NCBI GenBank assembly: GCA_024516035.1
Contig: CM044957.1
Coordinates: 15,076,564 to 15,140,563, forward strand
Source: Bactericera cockerelli
Lineage: Eukaryota > Arthropoda > Insecta > Hemiptera > Triozidae
DNA: 64,000 bases
Direction: 5' to 3'
Positions 11,975-29,491 of this stretch are shown piece after piece. A program made the translations under genes and the position numbers. Each line of letters opens with the position of its first letter. The first letter of the stretch is position 1. The notes below the pieces were generated by a model. That model worked only from the letters and a program-made list of their open reading frames with translations, ran no database searches and was not told the origin of the DNA.

Positions 11975-12951
11975 ATATCGCACCCTCAGAATTAGATGGT
12001 GATATGTCAAAAACACCAACTTTTGGGAAATCGCAAAAGAAAGTTTGACTTATCGCTGTATTAATACAATAAAAGCTACTGTTTTTATTTATATGTTCTT
12101 AAGTTGAGCATGTTCTTTTCTATAGTTCTATGTAAAAAAATGTATTTTTCTTCAAAAGAACTTACCTTTGTAACCGTTCGAAAAAAAGGCATTTTGACTT
12201 AAAACTTCATTCTACGATTTTGCCTTTTTTCGAGAAAAAATCAATTTTTAATAAGGTGATATCGTATTATATTACCTTTTCTTCCATGAGAAGTGAACAA
12301 AAGTGGGTATTATCTCGAAAAAAATTCGAGATAGCACCATCTATTTACAATTTTGAAATGATAGTACCTTGATAATTTAGTTTTATAACACTATATTACC
12401 ATATGAATCGAAGAATAAAAGACAATTTGAAACTGGAGGTACATTAAAATCTATGCTTTTGGTATTAAGTCAGAAAAAAAAGAAAACTCATTCAGTTTAA
12501 AAAAGTGAAATGTAAAATACCCAATTGTTTTATTGCTAAGCAGTAAAAGGTAGAAAACAAGACAACGTGAGTATAAACTTTATTGTTTCTTGAGACTTAA
12601 TCTCAAAGTTTCTAAAAAGAAATAACTAAAAACAAATAATTATGAATTTCAAAAAATTGCTTGAGAGCAATAAATTCGGCACAGTAACTTTTTCAAAGTT
12701 TATGATTTTTATAATTTTTATTTTACATTGGATTTTCAAGTGTGAAGTATCCCAAGAAAGGATATTTTGTTGGTTTTAAGACGGTGTATATTTTTTTTCA
12801 TTGTGAGCATGTTTTTTAATATAATAAGTCAAATAACAAAAAAGAGGTCTAAAGAGCATGAAAACACTGCAAATGATATCGGTGTTTTTTGTGTTATTTC
12901 TTCGAAGTCTTCATGGAAATTTGGCTGTTACTTACCTCTTAGTATCTGGTA

Positions 12952-14181
12952 TTACCCCCTTCGAGCTTGTATGACAGCCTGCAATCGATTTCTCATGGAC
13001 TTGATTAGGTTGGCAGCCGTTTCTTGATCGATAGTCTCCCACTCCTCATAAAGCGCCTGTTTCAGGTCCCTGTGGTTCATTGGGGGCGGGTTTCGAGCAT
13101 GGACACGTCTTTTAAGCTCGTCCCAGAGGTGTTCAATAAGATTAAGATCAGGACTGTTGGCTGGCCAGTTGAGGGTTCGAATACCGTATGACAGCCTGCA
13201 ATCGATTTCTCATGGACTTGATTAGGTTGGCAGCCGTTTCTTGATCGATAGTCTCCCACTCCTCATAAAGCGCCTGTTTCAGGTCCCTGTGGTTCATTGG
13301 GGGCGGGTTTCGAGCATGGAAACGTCTTTTAAGCTCGTCCCAGAGGTGTTCAATAAGATTAAGATCAGGACTGTTGGCTGGCCAGTTGAGGGTTCGAATA
13401 CCGGCCTCTTGGAGAAAGTCACTTACAATACGTGCTGTACGAGGTCGGGCATTGTCTTGCATTAACACGAATCCATCACCCACAAAACCTGCATAAGGGA
13501 CAACATGATCTTCAATGATGTCAGTGACATACCTCTCTGCAGTTAGGTTACCTCCTTGTCCTCCACAATTGATGATAACGAGCTCTGTTTTAGTTTCCAT
13601 AGAGATTCCACCCCAGAAGATACAAGATCCTAAACCAAAACTCACAGTTTCTTGATTATAACATTGATTATACCGTTCACCTGGTCTTCTATACACCCTT
13701 TTACGTCTGTCATTGAAGAACAAGCAGGGTCGGCTCTCATCCGTGGACAGAACGTGCCCCCATTTCCTCAATCAGCGTGTTGAAGGGCAAATTGTAAATG
13801 ACGTTGTCGGTGTTGTCTGTTGAGTTTGGGTCCCGTAGCTTTTCTTCTTGGTATGAGACCTTTCTTTTTCAAGCGTCTCCTTACTGTCCAAGTGCTGACA
13901 TCAACACCAGTGGCCATAACAAGCTGCTGTTGGACCTCAACACCAGACATGTCTCGATTTCTTAAGCTTGTCATGACAGCAAATCGGTCCTCCTGGGCAG
14001 TTGTCTTCTTTGGTCTGGCAGATCCTGGTCTCTGATCATAGCTACCTGTCTGCCGATACCTTTGGTAAATTCTGTTCACCTTAGACTTCGACAAATTTAG
14101 CTCCTTAGCAACATTTCTTTGCTTAACACCTTGACTCACAAGTAAAACCACTTTCACAGCTATGGAGTGCGATGTCTCCAT
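12952..14181 (-). pseudogene. Tc1 transposase (DD34E), frameshifted and with internal duplication
   Basis: The ATG is at 14181. The N-terminal half has paired helix-turn-helix regions (QRNVAKELNLSKSKVNRIYQ). The catalytic triad is visible: D in LSTDESRP, D in MQDNARP, and E in NLIEHLW, 34 residues after the second D, which is the Tc1 spacing. One base is missing near 13771, where the frame stops and continues in another frame. The C-terminus is doubled by a tandem 217-bp duplication (12969-13402), so the surviving frame ends with unrelated residues. The old stop is at 12952-12954 in the outer copy. Allowing for these two lesions the protein would be 337 residues, a normal Tc1 length. Confidence 0.88.
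12969..13402. repeat. 217-bp tandem duplication in the Tc1 transposase gene
   Basis: Copies at 12969-13185 and 13186-13402 differ by one base noticed (GGACACG versus GGAAACG). Both joints have GTATGACAG next to GAATACC. The near identity suggests a recent event after insertion. Confidence 0.93.
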
Positions 14182-15012
14182 GATGAAAAGAAAAATTCAA
14201 CTGAATTTCCTTCCTCATAGTGTTGCATTTAAGGAAATTCAATAATTTACTGGCCAAAAAAGCGTTATCACAACAAAAAATCAAATTTAAAATACCCTCG
14301 GTGCACGTGTTTTCATCAACAAAATGAGGTGTTTCTGGAAAGTGGCCATTATCATTGTTGCATAGTACATAACCCAGACACATTGTGTATTTTCTGAAAG
14401 GTATGAGTACAAGCTTTTCAAATATATGCATACTTTAACAACTTCATGCCACACAAATTGGCCAGGACCAACTGAAACGGTAAAATGTCCTGTCCCGAAT
14501 TTATTGCTCTCAAGTGTACATCGAAAATACCGGGCCAGATTATTTTTAAGTCCAAAAAAAAAATAATAATTTATAAAAGAAAGTAATATAACATAATCTT
14601 TTGTATTAGTAATTTCTACCTTGACAAAACACAAAAAAAATATTCGACAAAGAGAGTGATATTTCAAAAAAATCATGCACAATTCAGTTTTTATGTCAAT
14701 TACTGAAAATAAAATTTAATAAAGAGAGTGATAAATCAAAATTTACGCAAATATCACTATATTCCAAGAACTGTACGTCTCGATCCAATGAGCTCTTGGT
14801 AACAACTGATCGTAATACCATCTTGTTCCAACCTCCCTCCACTTTTTCGACATAATCAATAAACAACACTAGTGCTATCTCGGGAACGGTAAGGGCTAGA
14901 ATTATAATTCTTATACCAAACGAAAGGTCTCGTTTCGCTTATTTCGATAGAGTAATAAAAAAAAAATTCATGATTTTTGACATATCACCATCTAATTCTG
15001 AGGGTGCGATAT

Positions 15013-18000
15013 ATAATTATATAATATGTCTTTGTATCCAATAAAGCATTTAATAATAATAATATGGAGTAGACTGGCTTTGGGACTACAATTTACGATG
15101 TATATGTATTGGACCTCTGGTCAGGTTGGGGTCCATAACTCCCTAATTATATATGTAGAAAGCTGCAAAACCCGATGGTTCGTTTCACGTACCTACCTAC
15201 TAAGTGAAAGAGTAAACGCAGGGACAGGGCATTTGCGGCCCTACCCAGGCTGAGTGAGGTTAATGTGGGTCGCTGGTACAATTCTCAGCGAATAGAGGGT
15301 AAAACCACCGTCCAAGACGGTAAATCAAATAAAATCTTTAGCTTTAGAAAGGGCATCCAGCCGTAAAAAAAAATTGTCAAAACCAATCAACCTCAACCAT
15401 GAGGTTGATTGGTTTTGGTCGACCCTGCTTGAGCGGGATAAGACAGAGTAAAATATGAAGGAGGGACATACCAATGGAGAAATTAAAAAAAAAACCTCAA
15501 CTAGACTGACTACCAAGCAGTTCGGAGTTCAGATCATACCGACGATTATTACTTACCCAGGGCCTAATTTTAAATTAGGATTGCAACGAGTATAAGGTGT
15601 ATGCAACGAGTATCCTTAATCCGAGATATTTCGTTGTAATCCTATTCTATAATTTGGTCCTTATTCTCATCCGTCTCAAGGATCAGTAACAGTTGATCCC
15701 AGAGCAGTGTGAGCCAGACAAGCTGTAAAATTCCGCAAACAATGTTAGCTCCGCCATTAACTCAACAGCAACGAAATGCTTGGTAAAGTTGAGCTGAATT
15801 TTTCATCATGACCTGAACCAAATTATTTTATTGTGTACCAGCAACCTACAATGTGTGCTCCGTCCTAGTTGTCATGTCCCAAAGCTTGGCAGATTAATCG
15901 TATGCCTATCCTAACCCGCCGTTCATCTCCTTAACCTAGAGTCTTGGTACTTTTAAAATCTATGTATGGGCTTTCATGTGAGCCACATTAACTTTTCATT
16001 TTAGTAATTAACTTTGTATGCTCACCATTAACTTTTCATTTTAGTCATTAAGTTTGATTTTCCGCTCTGGTTTTGATTCGCGCTCTTGTTTCTAATTGGC
16101 TTTCTGAAGGCGAGCTTGCCTTAATGCTCCTCAGTGCGCCTATATGGTATCTAGCGCACGCATGTGATTTTAATATGAAGTGGTAATAATAAATTATAAT
16201 GATAGTAATAACAATTAGGAAGTAGTATGTGAGGCGAAAGATAAATATTTTGCAGTACGATGTGTCGGTGGTGTAGTTGTAAAGTTCCCAGAGAGATGGT
16301 TTTGAGTTCACGTGCCCACATCTACTCATGAATTTACATGTAGCAGACTTCTGAGTAAGTGTATCATTTTTCACAGCTTATACAGATACACGTACAATAT
16401 AAACCTTTTTAGCATTTACACATCGCAATGTTAACAAATTTGAACCCTGTCTATTCCCGGCCCCACTCAGGCTGGGTGATTTTTTTCGTTTTTCGTCCTG
16501 GCTTCTCCAGTTTTGGCAATGTTGAAATTCGTTTTCAGGAACCCAAAAAACATATGGGTACCAATTTTCAAAAATAAGCATAAACTTCCCTATCTATACA
16601 TATACAAATTTCCTACATTATTCACCGTTCTTAGTGGTTATGTAGCGGCGATGGAATTCATTCACTTAAATAAAAGCGAAAGAGCCGATCTAGTTGACAA
16701 AAAATAAAAACCTTTGATCCTTTTAGTCGCGGGGTCGATTCTCGCACTCTCGCAGAATATTTGGCATAGATTTATCTATCCTCCATTTCGGTGTGATAAG
16801 ACGTATTGGTCAGAGCACTTCTGTTCCTAGAACCAGAGAGCGAGGCAGTGCTTGGGAAGCGTTGTAAAAAGATCTGAACTCTGCACCTTGGCAAAGTAAT
16901 AAGTTCAGATACTTAAAGCTAAGTACGAATTTACGAAGTACAGTTAAACAAACAGCAATTAAAATGAATTTATTTGAACAGTAATTAACATGAATTGTTT
17001 TAAATAGCAGAGTGACCAGCGTTGCTCAGGTATGAAAATGAATTTTTTTGTAACGAGGAGAGAAAATTTTCAATAATTAACTCTGCAATAATTATGGTAT
17101 GCATCATAGAATTAACACACGATGGTATAATAGATATTGCAATGTACTATTGAAGAATTCTTTTCTACAGGTAGGTGTTCTGGCTCAAATTATGTAATTT
17201 TGTTGGGACTTTAAACGTATTTTATGAAAGAAAGTTTATGGACAGAAAACACACGAGTTGCTAGCTTATTGAAAGGTTTTTGAAAGTAATATATTTTTAT
17301 AATGATGGTATTTTAATTACATTTTTTAGTTATTTTAGCAACCAGAACATTTACAACATTCTTAGCCATCCAGCACTTCCAGCAGTAAAATCAACTCATC
17401 ACTTAACTAATTTTTTTTTACACAAGAAAAAAGTTCATTTACTTTGACGGATATAAAACATCATATTTCAAACCTTATCAAAATAAAAATTTACATTTCT
17501 TCTTCCTACATGTTCTACACAAATAAGATAATGTTCACTTAAACTTTGATATTAATAATGGTCAAGTCCAGTTTTTCTGCAAACACAAGATTTGCATATT
17601 ATAACTACTAACCCACTTCTCATGGTGACCAATTTTTTGCCATGTTTGTGATTTAAACCATTTGGAAAAATCCAAAACAGACCACACACTATTATTTGCT
17701 CTTTATTCATGATGGTCTATAAAAGACGCGACATGATATTACTTCCGAGAAATTTCTAATATTAGAAATCGGAAGTATTATGTTCGTTTTCGTAAATAAA
17801 AAAAAAATATTTATTTGCTCCGATTTCATTTTTTTTTTTTTTTTTTTTTTCATATTTTTTACTGATGTGATTTCAAAGAACCAAAGACTATTTCGAGGGT
17901 TTTTAGTGATTATCTATAAACACTTTTGTGGCGCATGAACAGAGGTTCTGTGCTCTCCGGGTGAGGCACCCTGTAAGTTGTATCTATCTATACCGGGCCT

Positions 18001-18524
18001 CATTTCGCCCACCTGATGAGCTCTGCACAGTTGAGCAGACTACCATGCTGACCACAGGCATCTGAAGTATAGCTGTACATAACTTCGGAAGCTCTGCAAT
18101 AAAAGAGACAATAAAAAACTAATCTTGTTTTCTTAACAACTTAAGAAAAGGCGGTATCCGTTAATATCATTGTAGCAGTACTTTGCCAATTTGGCAGCTT
18201 TATTTTTGACCTTCTGAATCAAGTTTGTCTCGTATTATCCAAAGCCAATACCTTCTGACCGCATCGCAGGTCAGTGTGAAGTCATCAATATTACATAGAT
18301 GGTTATAATCATAAAATTTGAATTTTATAGATAACCCAATGTCTTAGAAGTGAGATTTTCAATTTTGACTTTACCGTTAACTCAATATTCACGCAAAATT
18401 TACCTTATACCAATACTCTCTTGTTATAGACCTGAGACTCCCCTAAATTACATTAAATCATCAAGTCTTCGCGCAGCAAATACCAAAGCTAAGGTGGGTC
18501 AGGTCATGGCGTAATGCTACTGAT
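15013..18524. other. Gene-free stretch with LINE scraps
   Basis: The right half of the family L copy lies at 15013-15063. At about 15345-15440 GAAAGGGCATCCAGCCGTAA and GTCGACCCTGCTTGAGCGGG resemble the 3' end of RTE-type LINEs, with a perfect hairpin in between. A palindrome with TTTCTAATATTAGAAA lies near 17751. No genes were seen. Confidence 0.45.
15379..15415. repeat. Perfect hairpin with 17-bp arms
   Basis: AAACCAATCAACCTCA and TGAGGTTGATTGGTTT face each other across three to five bases, within an RTE-like LINE 3' fragment. Confidence 0.8.
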
Positions 18525-18625
18525 GGCTGCCAGTCACCTCAGAAGCTTGATCGATATGGTGGCTGACTTTTATCCTATAGGTCGGTGGTTCGAGTCCCAA
18601 ATTCGGTGAATTTTTGTCTACTGTG
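18525..18625 (+). repeat. tRNA-derived SINE, family S3, degenerate copy
   Basis: The head has CAGAAGCTTGATCGATATGG and the B-box region GGTCGGTGGTTCGAGTCCC, as in the clearer S3 copies. Confidence 0.6.
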
Positions 18626-19299
18626 AAGTTCAAACACGGGACCTTCCCCGTGGTAAGTGAGTATCTAAAATCTTACGAGCTAATCTAGTGTTCAAAATGA
18701 TTATTGATTGTCTCATCGGTTTGCCGGAGAAGACTATTAAAATAAAAATTAAAATTTTATCTCTACGAGTATATTTCAATTATTATTAGGTATGTATATA
18801 ATGTATGCCCTATCATGCTCTCTATGTGACCAGTCAAACATTACCAACAACATCCTTCAATATAATCAGTGCCTACCTTGTTGTACATTCTTTCATAAAC
18901 ATATTTTTACATTCTAGACTAAAATTTCCGGGAAACCATCGCTCTTATATGAGTGTAGGTTTTGTAAAATGCCAAAAGACTGTTCGGCCTATTTCTCATA
19001 GGTAGGATATTGTTCTTTATTGTTTTACGGTAGTTATTGCTCTATTGTTAGCTTGATGAGCTTGTTGACTCTTTTATGTACTTGTAGTGCTTAGTGTACT
19101 TTGTTGTTGGCATGTATTTTTCTTCTAAGCAAGTTTTGCATCGGTGGGAAAAATTAGCGTTCAAATTTTCTTCCTTTTGAATTTTTTAATGTATATAAGA
19201 AATCTAATGTTAAAAATTCACTTTCGTCTATTTTTTCGGTTCTTCAATATACGAAAGTATTTAACTTTTTCTCAAGATTAGTGTTTCACAGTCTTTTTA

Positions 19300-19575
19300 A
19301 TTTCGTAGCTATGAAACAGCAGCTACTGTAGATGCTTGTGGTCTGTGTTGAAAATTGCAGTATGCCTCCTCTCTGATGGCGAGAAATGACACAATACTTC
19401 CAATTTATGTGCTGAGTCAACACATACTCATCGGATTGTATGTAACTCAAACTTACAAATCACTGTAATTTTTTTAAAAACAATTTTATTGTCGTCCCTG
19501 AGATTCGAACCCGGGACCTTCCGCATGGCAAGCGAGTACCTTGCCACTGAGCTAAGCGTGCGCTCAGTTCCGTCA
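19300..19575 (-). repeat. Repeat family D with a reversed tRNA-like end
   Basis: It shares GTAGCTATGAAACAGCAGCT, GTGGTCTGTGTTG and GACACAATACTTCC with copies at 34613-34910 and 44750-46372. Its right end, read on the minus strand, is tRNA-like: GCTTAGCTCAGTGGCAAGGT and GGTCCCGGGTTCGAATCTC. This fits a tRNA-derived SINE on the minus strand. Confidence 0.7.
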
Positions 19576-19660
19576 TGAATCTAACGTTCTTATTTCGCCA
19601 CAAATAATTCTCAAGTTTGCTGAACAAATAAATGTGTTTCTTTGTGTAATCATACTAATC

Positions 19661-19850
19661 ATAATAATATCACAATTTTAGTGGGTAGCGCAGAAGTACA
19701 TATAGGACTTTTTCATTTTCCCTGAAAATCTTTATTTTTCCTCTCGAGTGGACCCCGAACATCCAAAATACAGAACCGAAAAAATCCGACTCCGCTTGGA
19801 TTCAAACAAAGGTCACCGTGCGCGCAAACTAGTGCACTCGGCCAAACCTT
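19661..19850 (-). repeat. tRNA-derived SINE, family S2, diverged copy
   Basis: It starts with CACAATTTTAGTGGGTAGCG and ends with a diverged tRNA head, matching copies at 25922-26185 (+) and 49250-49504 (-). Confidence 0.7.
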
Positions 19851-19967
19851 CTACTAATATGTTATTAGGCTGTTGCTGGTATTATTATTACTTCAGTTTG
19901 AATTTGAACAAATTGTTTGAAATTGTATGATAATCAGAAACTACTCATTATAATTCTCATCATCCCA

Positions 19968-20118
19968 CCGACCTCAGCAGCTTGATCGATAAAGCGGTGG
20001 ACTTGTAACCTGGTCGTCGGTGGTTCAAGTCCCGGTTTCAGCGTAGATTTAGTAAATCGAGTTCGTGTAGTAGTTGTGATATCACGAAAGTGATTAACAC
20101 AGATATGATAACAAAAAA
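19968..20118 (+). repeat. tRNA-derived SINE, family S3
   Basis: A-box region CAGCAGCTTGATCGATAAAG and B-box region GTCGGTGGTTCAAGTCCCGG form a tRNA-like head. The tail AGTGATTAACACAGATATGA is shared with the copy at 58331-58482. Confidence 0.8.
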
Positions 20119-20311
20119 AAAAGAAAATATACTCATTATCCTCTGCGTACAAAGTGAGCTTGGAAAAAGTACATTCACATGGTACTTATACGTCGACACA
20201 GAGATTGAACCGTTACAAGATTATGAGTTTGTTTAGTTACTTTAATCATCTTTAATGCAATAAAAACAACTGATGTGCGTACGATTTTGAGAAACGAACT
20301 ATTAAGTATGT

Positions 20312-20680
20312 ATGAAAATTTATGTGCAGTCTAGTTCGCCTGAAGCTATCAGCCTGGACTCGGGGAATTTTGTTCTGATTGTCGTAAATCTTCCTCGGCT
20401 TTGTTTCTCCATGTCGGGTCCCGTGATTACGATCATAACAGATGACATTGTTGGTGGTTTCATACATAGGTCCCTACTACCTGCCCGTAATGACCTAACG
20501 CACAGGTCAGTGGTGGATGTCCTGACTTCCTTAACTACAGATTCTCCTGGTAGGAATTCAATTACACAACGGATTATTCCGTGGTTACAGTGGGACCATT
20601 CGGCGAAGAATGTCCTTAGCGCTTTGGGTCAAACAATTCATATCCTAAATTTTAATTTGCACACTGTGAGAACTTCGTAG
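20312..20680 (+). other. Unrecognised 122-codon open frame
   Basis: An ATG-started frame of 122 codons with mixed, protein-like composition and no repeats lies just upstream of the first visible ATG16 exon. I recognise no family and it does not look like the missing ATG16 WD40 blades. It could be a retroelement scrap or chance. Confidence 0.2.
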
Positions 20681-20788
20681 CTTTGGTAGCAATACATACA
20701 TGTGCATACTCCTGAAGTGACACCCTCCAGTACATGGAGAGTGTCACTTCATCACACAACGTCATTCTGGCAGTAGTAACTATGCTAA

Positions 20789-26386
<5,598 letters not shown>

Positions 26387-26401
26387 CCCTAGGACCTTCC
26401 A

Positions 26402-26772
26402 TACTTCAGTGTGAACAGAAAACAGTCTCATACTAGAGTGTGAACAGAAAACAGTCTCATACTTCAGTGTGAACAGAAAACAGTCTCATACTACAGTGTG
26501 AACAGAAAGTCGCATACTTAAGTGTGAAAAGAAAACAGTCTCATACTTCAGTGTGAACAGAAAACAGTCTCATACTAGAGTGTGGACAGAAAACAGTCTC
26601 ATATTACGGTGTGAACAGAAAACAGTCTCATACTACAGTGTGAACAGAAAACAGTCTCATACTAGAGTGTGAACAAAAACAGTCTCATACTTCAGTGTGA
26701 ACAGAAAACAGTCTCATACTACAGTGTGAACAGAAAACAGTCTCATACTACAGTGTGAACAGAAAACAGTAT
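26402..26772 (+). repeat. 29-bp minisatellite in the ATG16 3' UTR, about 13 units
   Basis: The unit CAGTGTGAACAGAAAACAGT plus CTCATACTT is repeated about 13 times with small changes, starting 15 bases after the ATG16 stop codon. Confidence 0.93.
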
Positions 26773-29308
26773 ACATGTGATTTTTTTCACCAACAGTAAT
26801 TTAACATTGTTAAGAGAAAGGTTTATAATGTTAAAGTAAGAGGTCTTGCTGTTTAGTAGGAATCAGTAACGTTTAAGAAGTAAATGATTCTGTTGCAGAA
26901 AAAACACATGAATTTTTTACTGTCAACAGAAGGGTTTCCTCTAAAGAGTGCCAGATGAACATAATTTACACATAAACGCAGGCTAGTCAATCACTGACGT
27001 GTGCTTCACTTAATTTGTATATACTGTATTGCACAATGTAATATTAGGTACAAAACATAATACTGGTATGTGACTAAATGGTCGTTCCCCGTCGATACAA
27101 TCCTGCTATGTATCTGTTATTCAACATGGCTAATCGTATATGTACATACCTCAGCCTTTCAGTTCTGAATGTACCTTGCTAACTACTTTGCTAGTTTTTT
27201 TTTAAATTTTATTTAAACAGTCATGAAGTGAAGTGTAGCACGAGGTTATAATTTTGGGGGTTGATGTTCGAGAGGTCCTATGCCATCTTTTTTTTTACTG
27301 ATATACGTAAGGTTTTTCTGATTTTTTTCTTCTTCCAGTTTTATTTTTATACATAGAGTGTATCAGCCTATGAAGTATACATCAACATATATTTAGTGAT
27401 TGTTTCTAATGTACCTGGTAGGAGTTTTTTTCACAGCAGATATAAATTTAATTGGAAGTTTTAACATAGCCAGCCAATGTGTTTAATTTTTAATTTTCTT
27501 TTTAATACATTTTTCGAATAAGACTTAAGTAACACCAACAATTTTACTTTATAAATTTACCATCAATTATTTAGCGTTACTAAATTTGAAACGCATTTTG
27601 TTTAGTTCCAAATTTTTAAATTATTTTCTTAAAACAAACTATTTGATTAACATGATTCTAACTTGGTTTGCCACAAGTTGAAACTTTGGCCTAATAGTAA
27701 GAGCTACATAGCAAATTACTTGTTCTATTCATATTCTCGTTCGAAACTTCTGGAACTTGGAGTGCCAGAATTAAACAATTACTTTTCTTTAAGGTTGAAA
27801 CTTAGCTGACAGTGTTGGATATGCTATCTTGTTGTTAACTATTATTTTACAAACTCTACATTCTTGAAATTGTCACAAAGAATTTACCATTTTACTGTAC
27901 ACAGAGGAACGACTTCTAACTGCAGTGGGTTTATCATCCGAAAAAGAAAGATAAAGGATAAAACAACACGCGAACCAAGTGTTCAGAAATGGAAGAACTA
28001 CAGAGTTCATGATCTCCGCAAGTCCCTAAAAGGCGGTAATAAGCCATAATTTATTTCTAAATTTATGTCTAAAAATGTGACTAAACTATAACTTTAACCA
28101 GCGGAGATGGTGCCCTCAGCACAGCAGTTGCCAGGGGAAGACATGAGAGCCGTCTACCTGGAGTTGGAATCAATAGGTCTTCAGAATTGTGTCAATTGAT
28201 ACCCCGACCCCACAAACGCTGGGTGAGGTCTGAGGTAAATCTGACTAGGGCGATTTCACTAATCAGCTGTCAGAGGGCGTATACCCCGTCGTGATATTAC
28301 CATTGTAGGTAAATGTTTTCACTTTCTGATTTCAAGGCACTTGGCCAGAGCTATCTAGAGATATTACGCGCCGTATCCAGAAAATCCTAGAACTTGAGCT
28401 GTTTTCGGATAGAATACTCTCATGTCTTGTGAATAGCTCATCCTGCATTTTTGAAAAAGAAATACTCAAACTCGTACCTTTGTACTTATTTGCTACAATC
28501 TGCTACGTGCATATTATTATCAATATTACCTGTATTATTATTTTCAAGTGTGTGCATATTTTAACTTTCAGTTAATCCTACGCAAATCAGACTGTCGTAA
28601 ACTGTTTCTTTTATGGAAGATATTCAGTTGTATATTTCATGAAATTATCTATAATATCCCCTGTGTCTTTTACGTTTCTTGTCTATTATTCAATGCTTTT
28701 TTGTATTTACTCAGAATAAAAAATATGATTTTTTATTTTACCTTTTGACTTTTTGTGTCGTTTTTTAATTTATTTAATTTCTTTGGCAATTTTTGTTTTA
28801 TCACGTCATATCTTGATGTTTTAGATCAAGTTTCGTAATACTTTCTTTGAGTTAACTAGTTAAGTGAGAAATAATCAAAAGTTTTTCAAAACATTCACGG
28901 TATTTTATTGTAACAAAAAAGAAAAGAGAAGTATCATACAAGATTTAGCATGGCAAATTTTGAGAATTAATTACAGTTTTAAATATTTGAAGATTTCTCA
29001 GGTGAGAAAAACATGGGTATGCTCAAAAGAAAATGGAATTACTGTTTATACTGAATAATTGTCCACATGTGTCAAAGTACTCAATATTATTTAATGACAT
29101 CATGATAGGTATTGTATCAAGGAACGGGACAAAACACACATCAGTATGACGTTTCGTTAAGAACTTTGATTTCAAATTTAAATATTCTAGTCGGTACTTT
29201 AAATGTACCGGGTGCTCTCATACCTCATGATGAAAAGTAAGTGTTAATTGTACAACGGAAATAATATTTGGAGGTGATAATATTTATAAGCCAAAAATAA
29301 TACAAACT
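26773..29308. other. Gene-free stretch, possible ATG16 3' UTR
   Basis: AT-rich with no recognised exon. A candidate AATAAA at 28715-28720 would give a 2.3-kb 3' UTR for ATG16; this is a guess. A degenerate repeat with CCCCGTCGTGATATTACCAT lies near 28287. Confidence 0.4.
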
Positions 29309-29440
29309 TAGGGCGGAATTAATAGACAACATCAATAACTTAAGTCGTTGGTAAGTGTCGGTTTTCCCTATCTTACACAGTACGCAATCCGTGACTTAGC
29401 GCCACAGAGGTATTACAAAAACGTCTATTAATTCCGCCCT
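29309..29440. mobile_element. MITE-A
   Basis: Ends AGGGCGGAATTAATAGAC and GTCTATTAATTCCGCCCT are exact complements over 18 bases. The 132-bp body is shared with copies at 37015, 46556, 46688 and 53366. Confidence 0.88.
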
Positions 29441-29491
29441 TAATAATTTGAAACTCAAAATTTGACAGCTTTTTAACAAATAAATATAATA

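Larger units (their letters stand above)
11975..15012 (-). mobile_element. Tc1-family DNA transposon, about 3.0 kb
   Basis: Inverted repeats of about 38 bp bound it; both read TCGCACCCTCAGAATTAGAT from the outside in, each next to TA. A Tc1-type transposase lies on the minus strand between non-coding arms of roughly 0.8-1 kb. The host sequence is a family L tail that continues on the other side, which confirms the borders. The transposase is broken by a one-base deletion and a 217-bp duplication, so this copy cannot move by itself. Confidence 0.88.
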
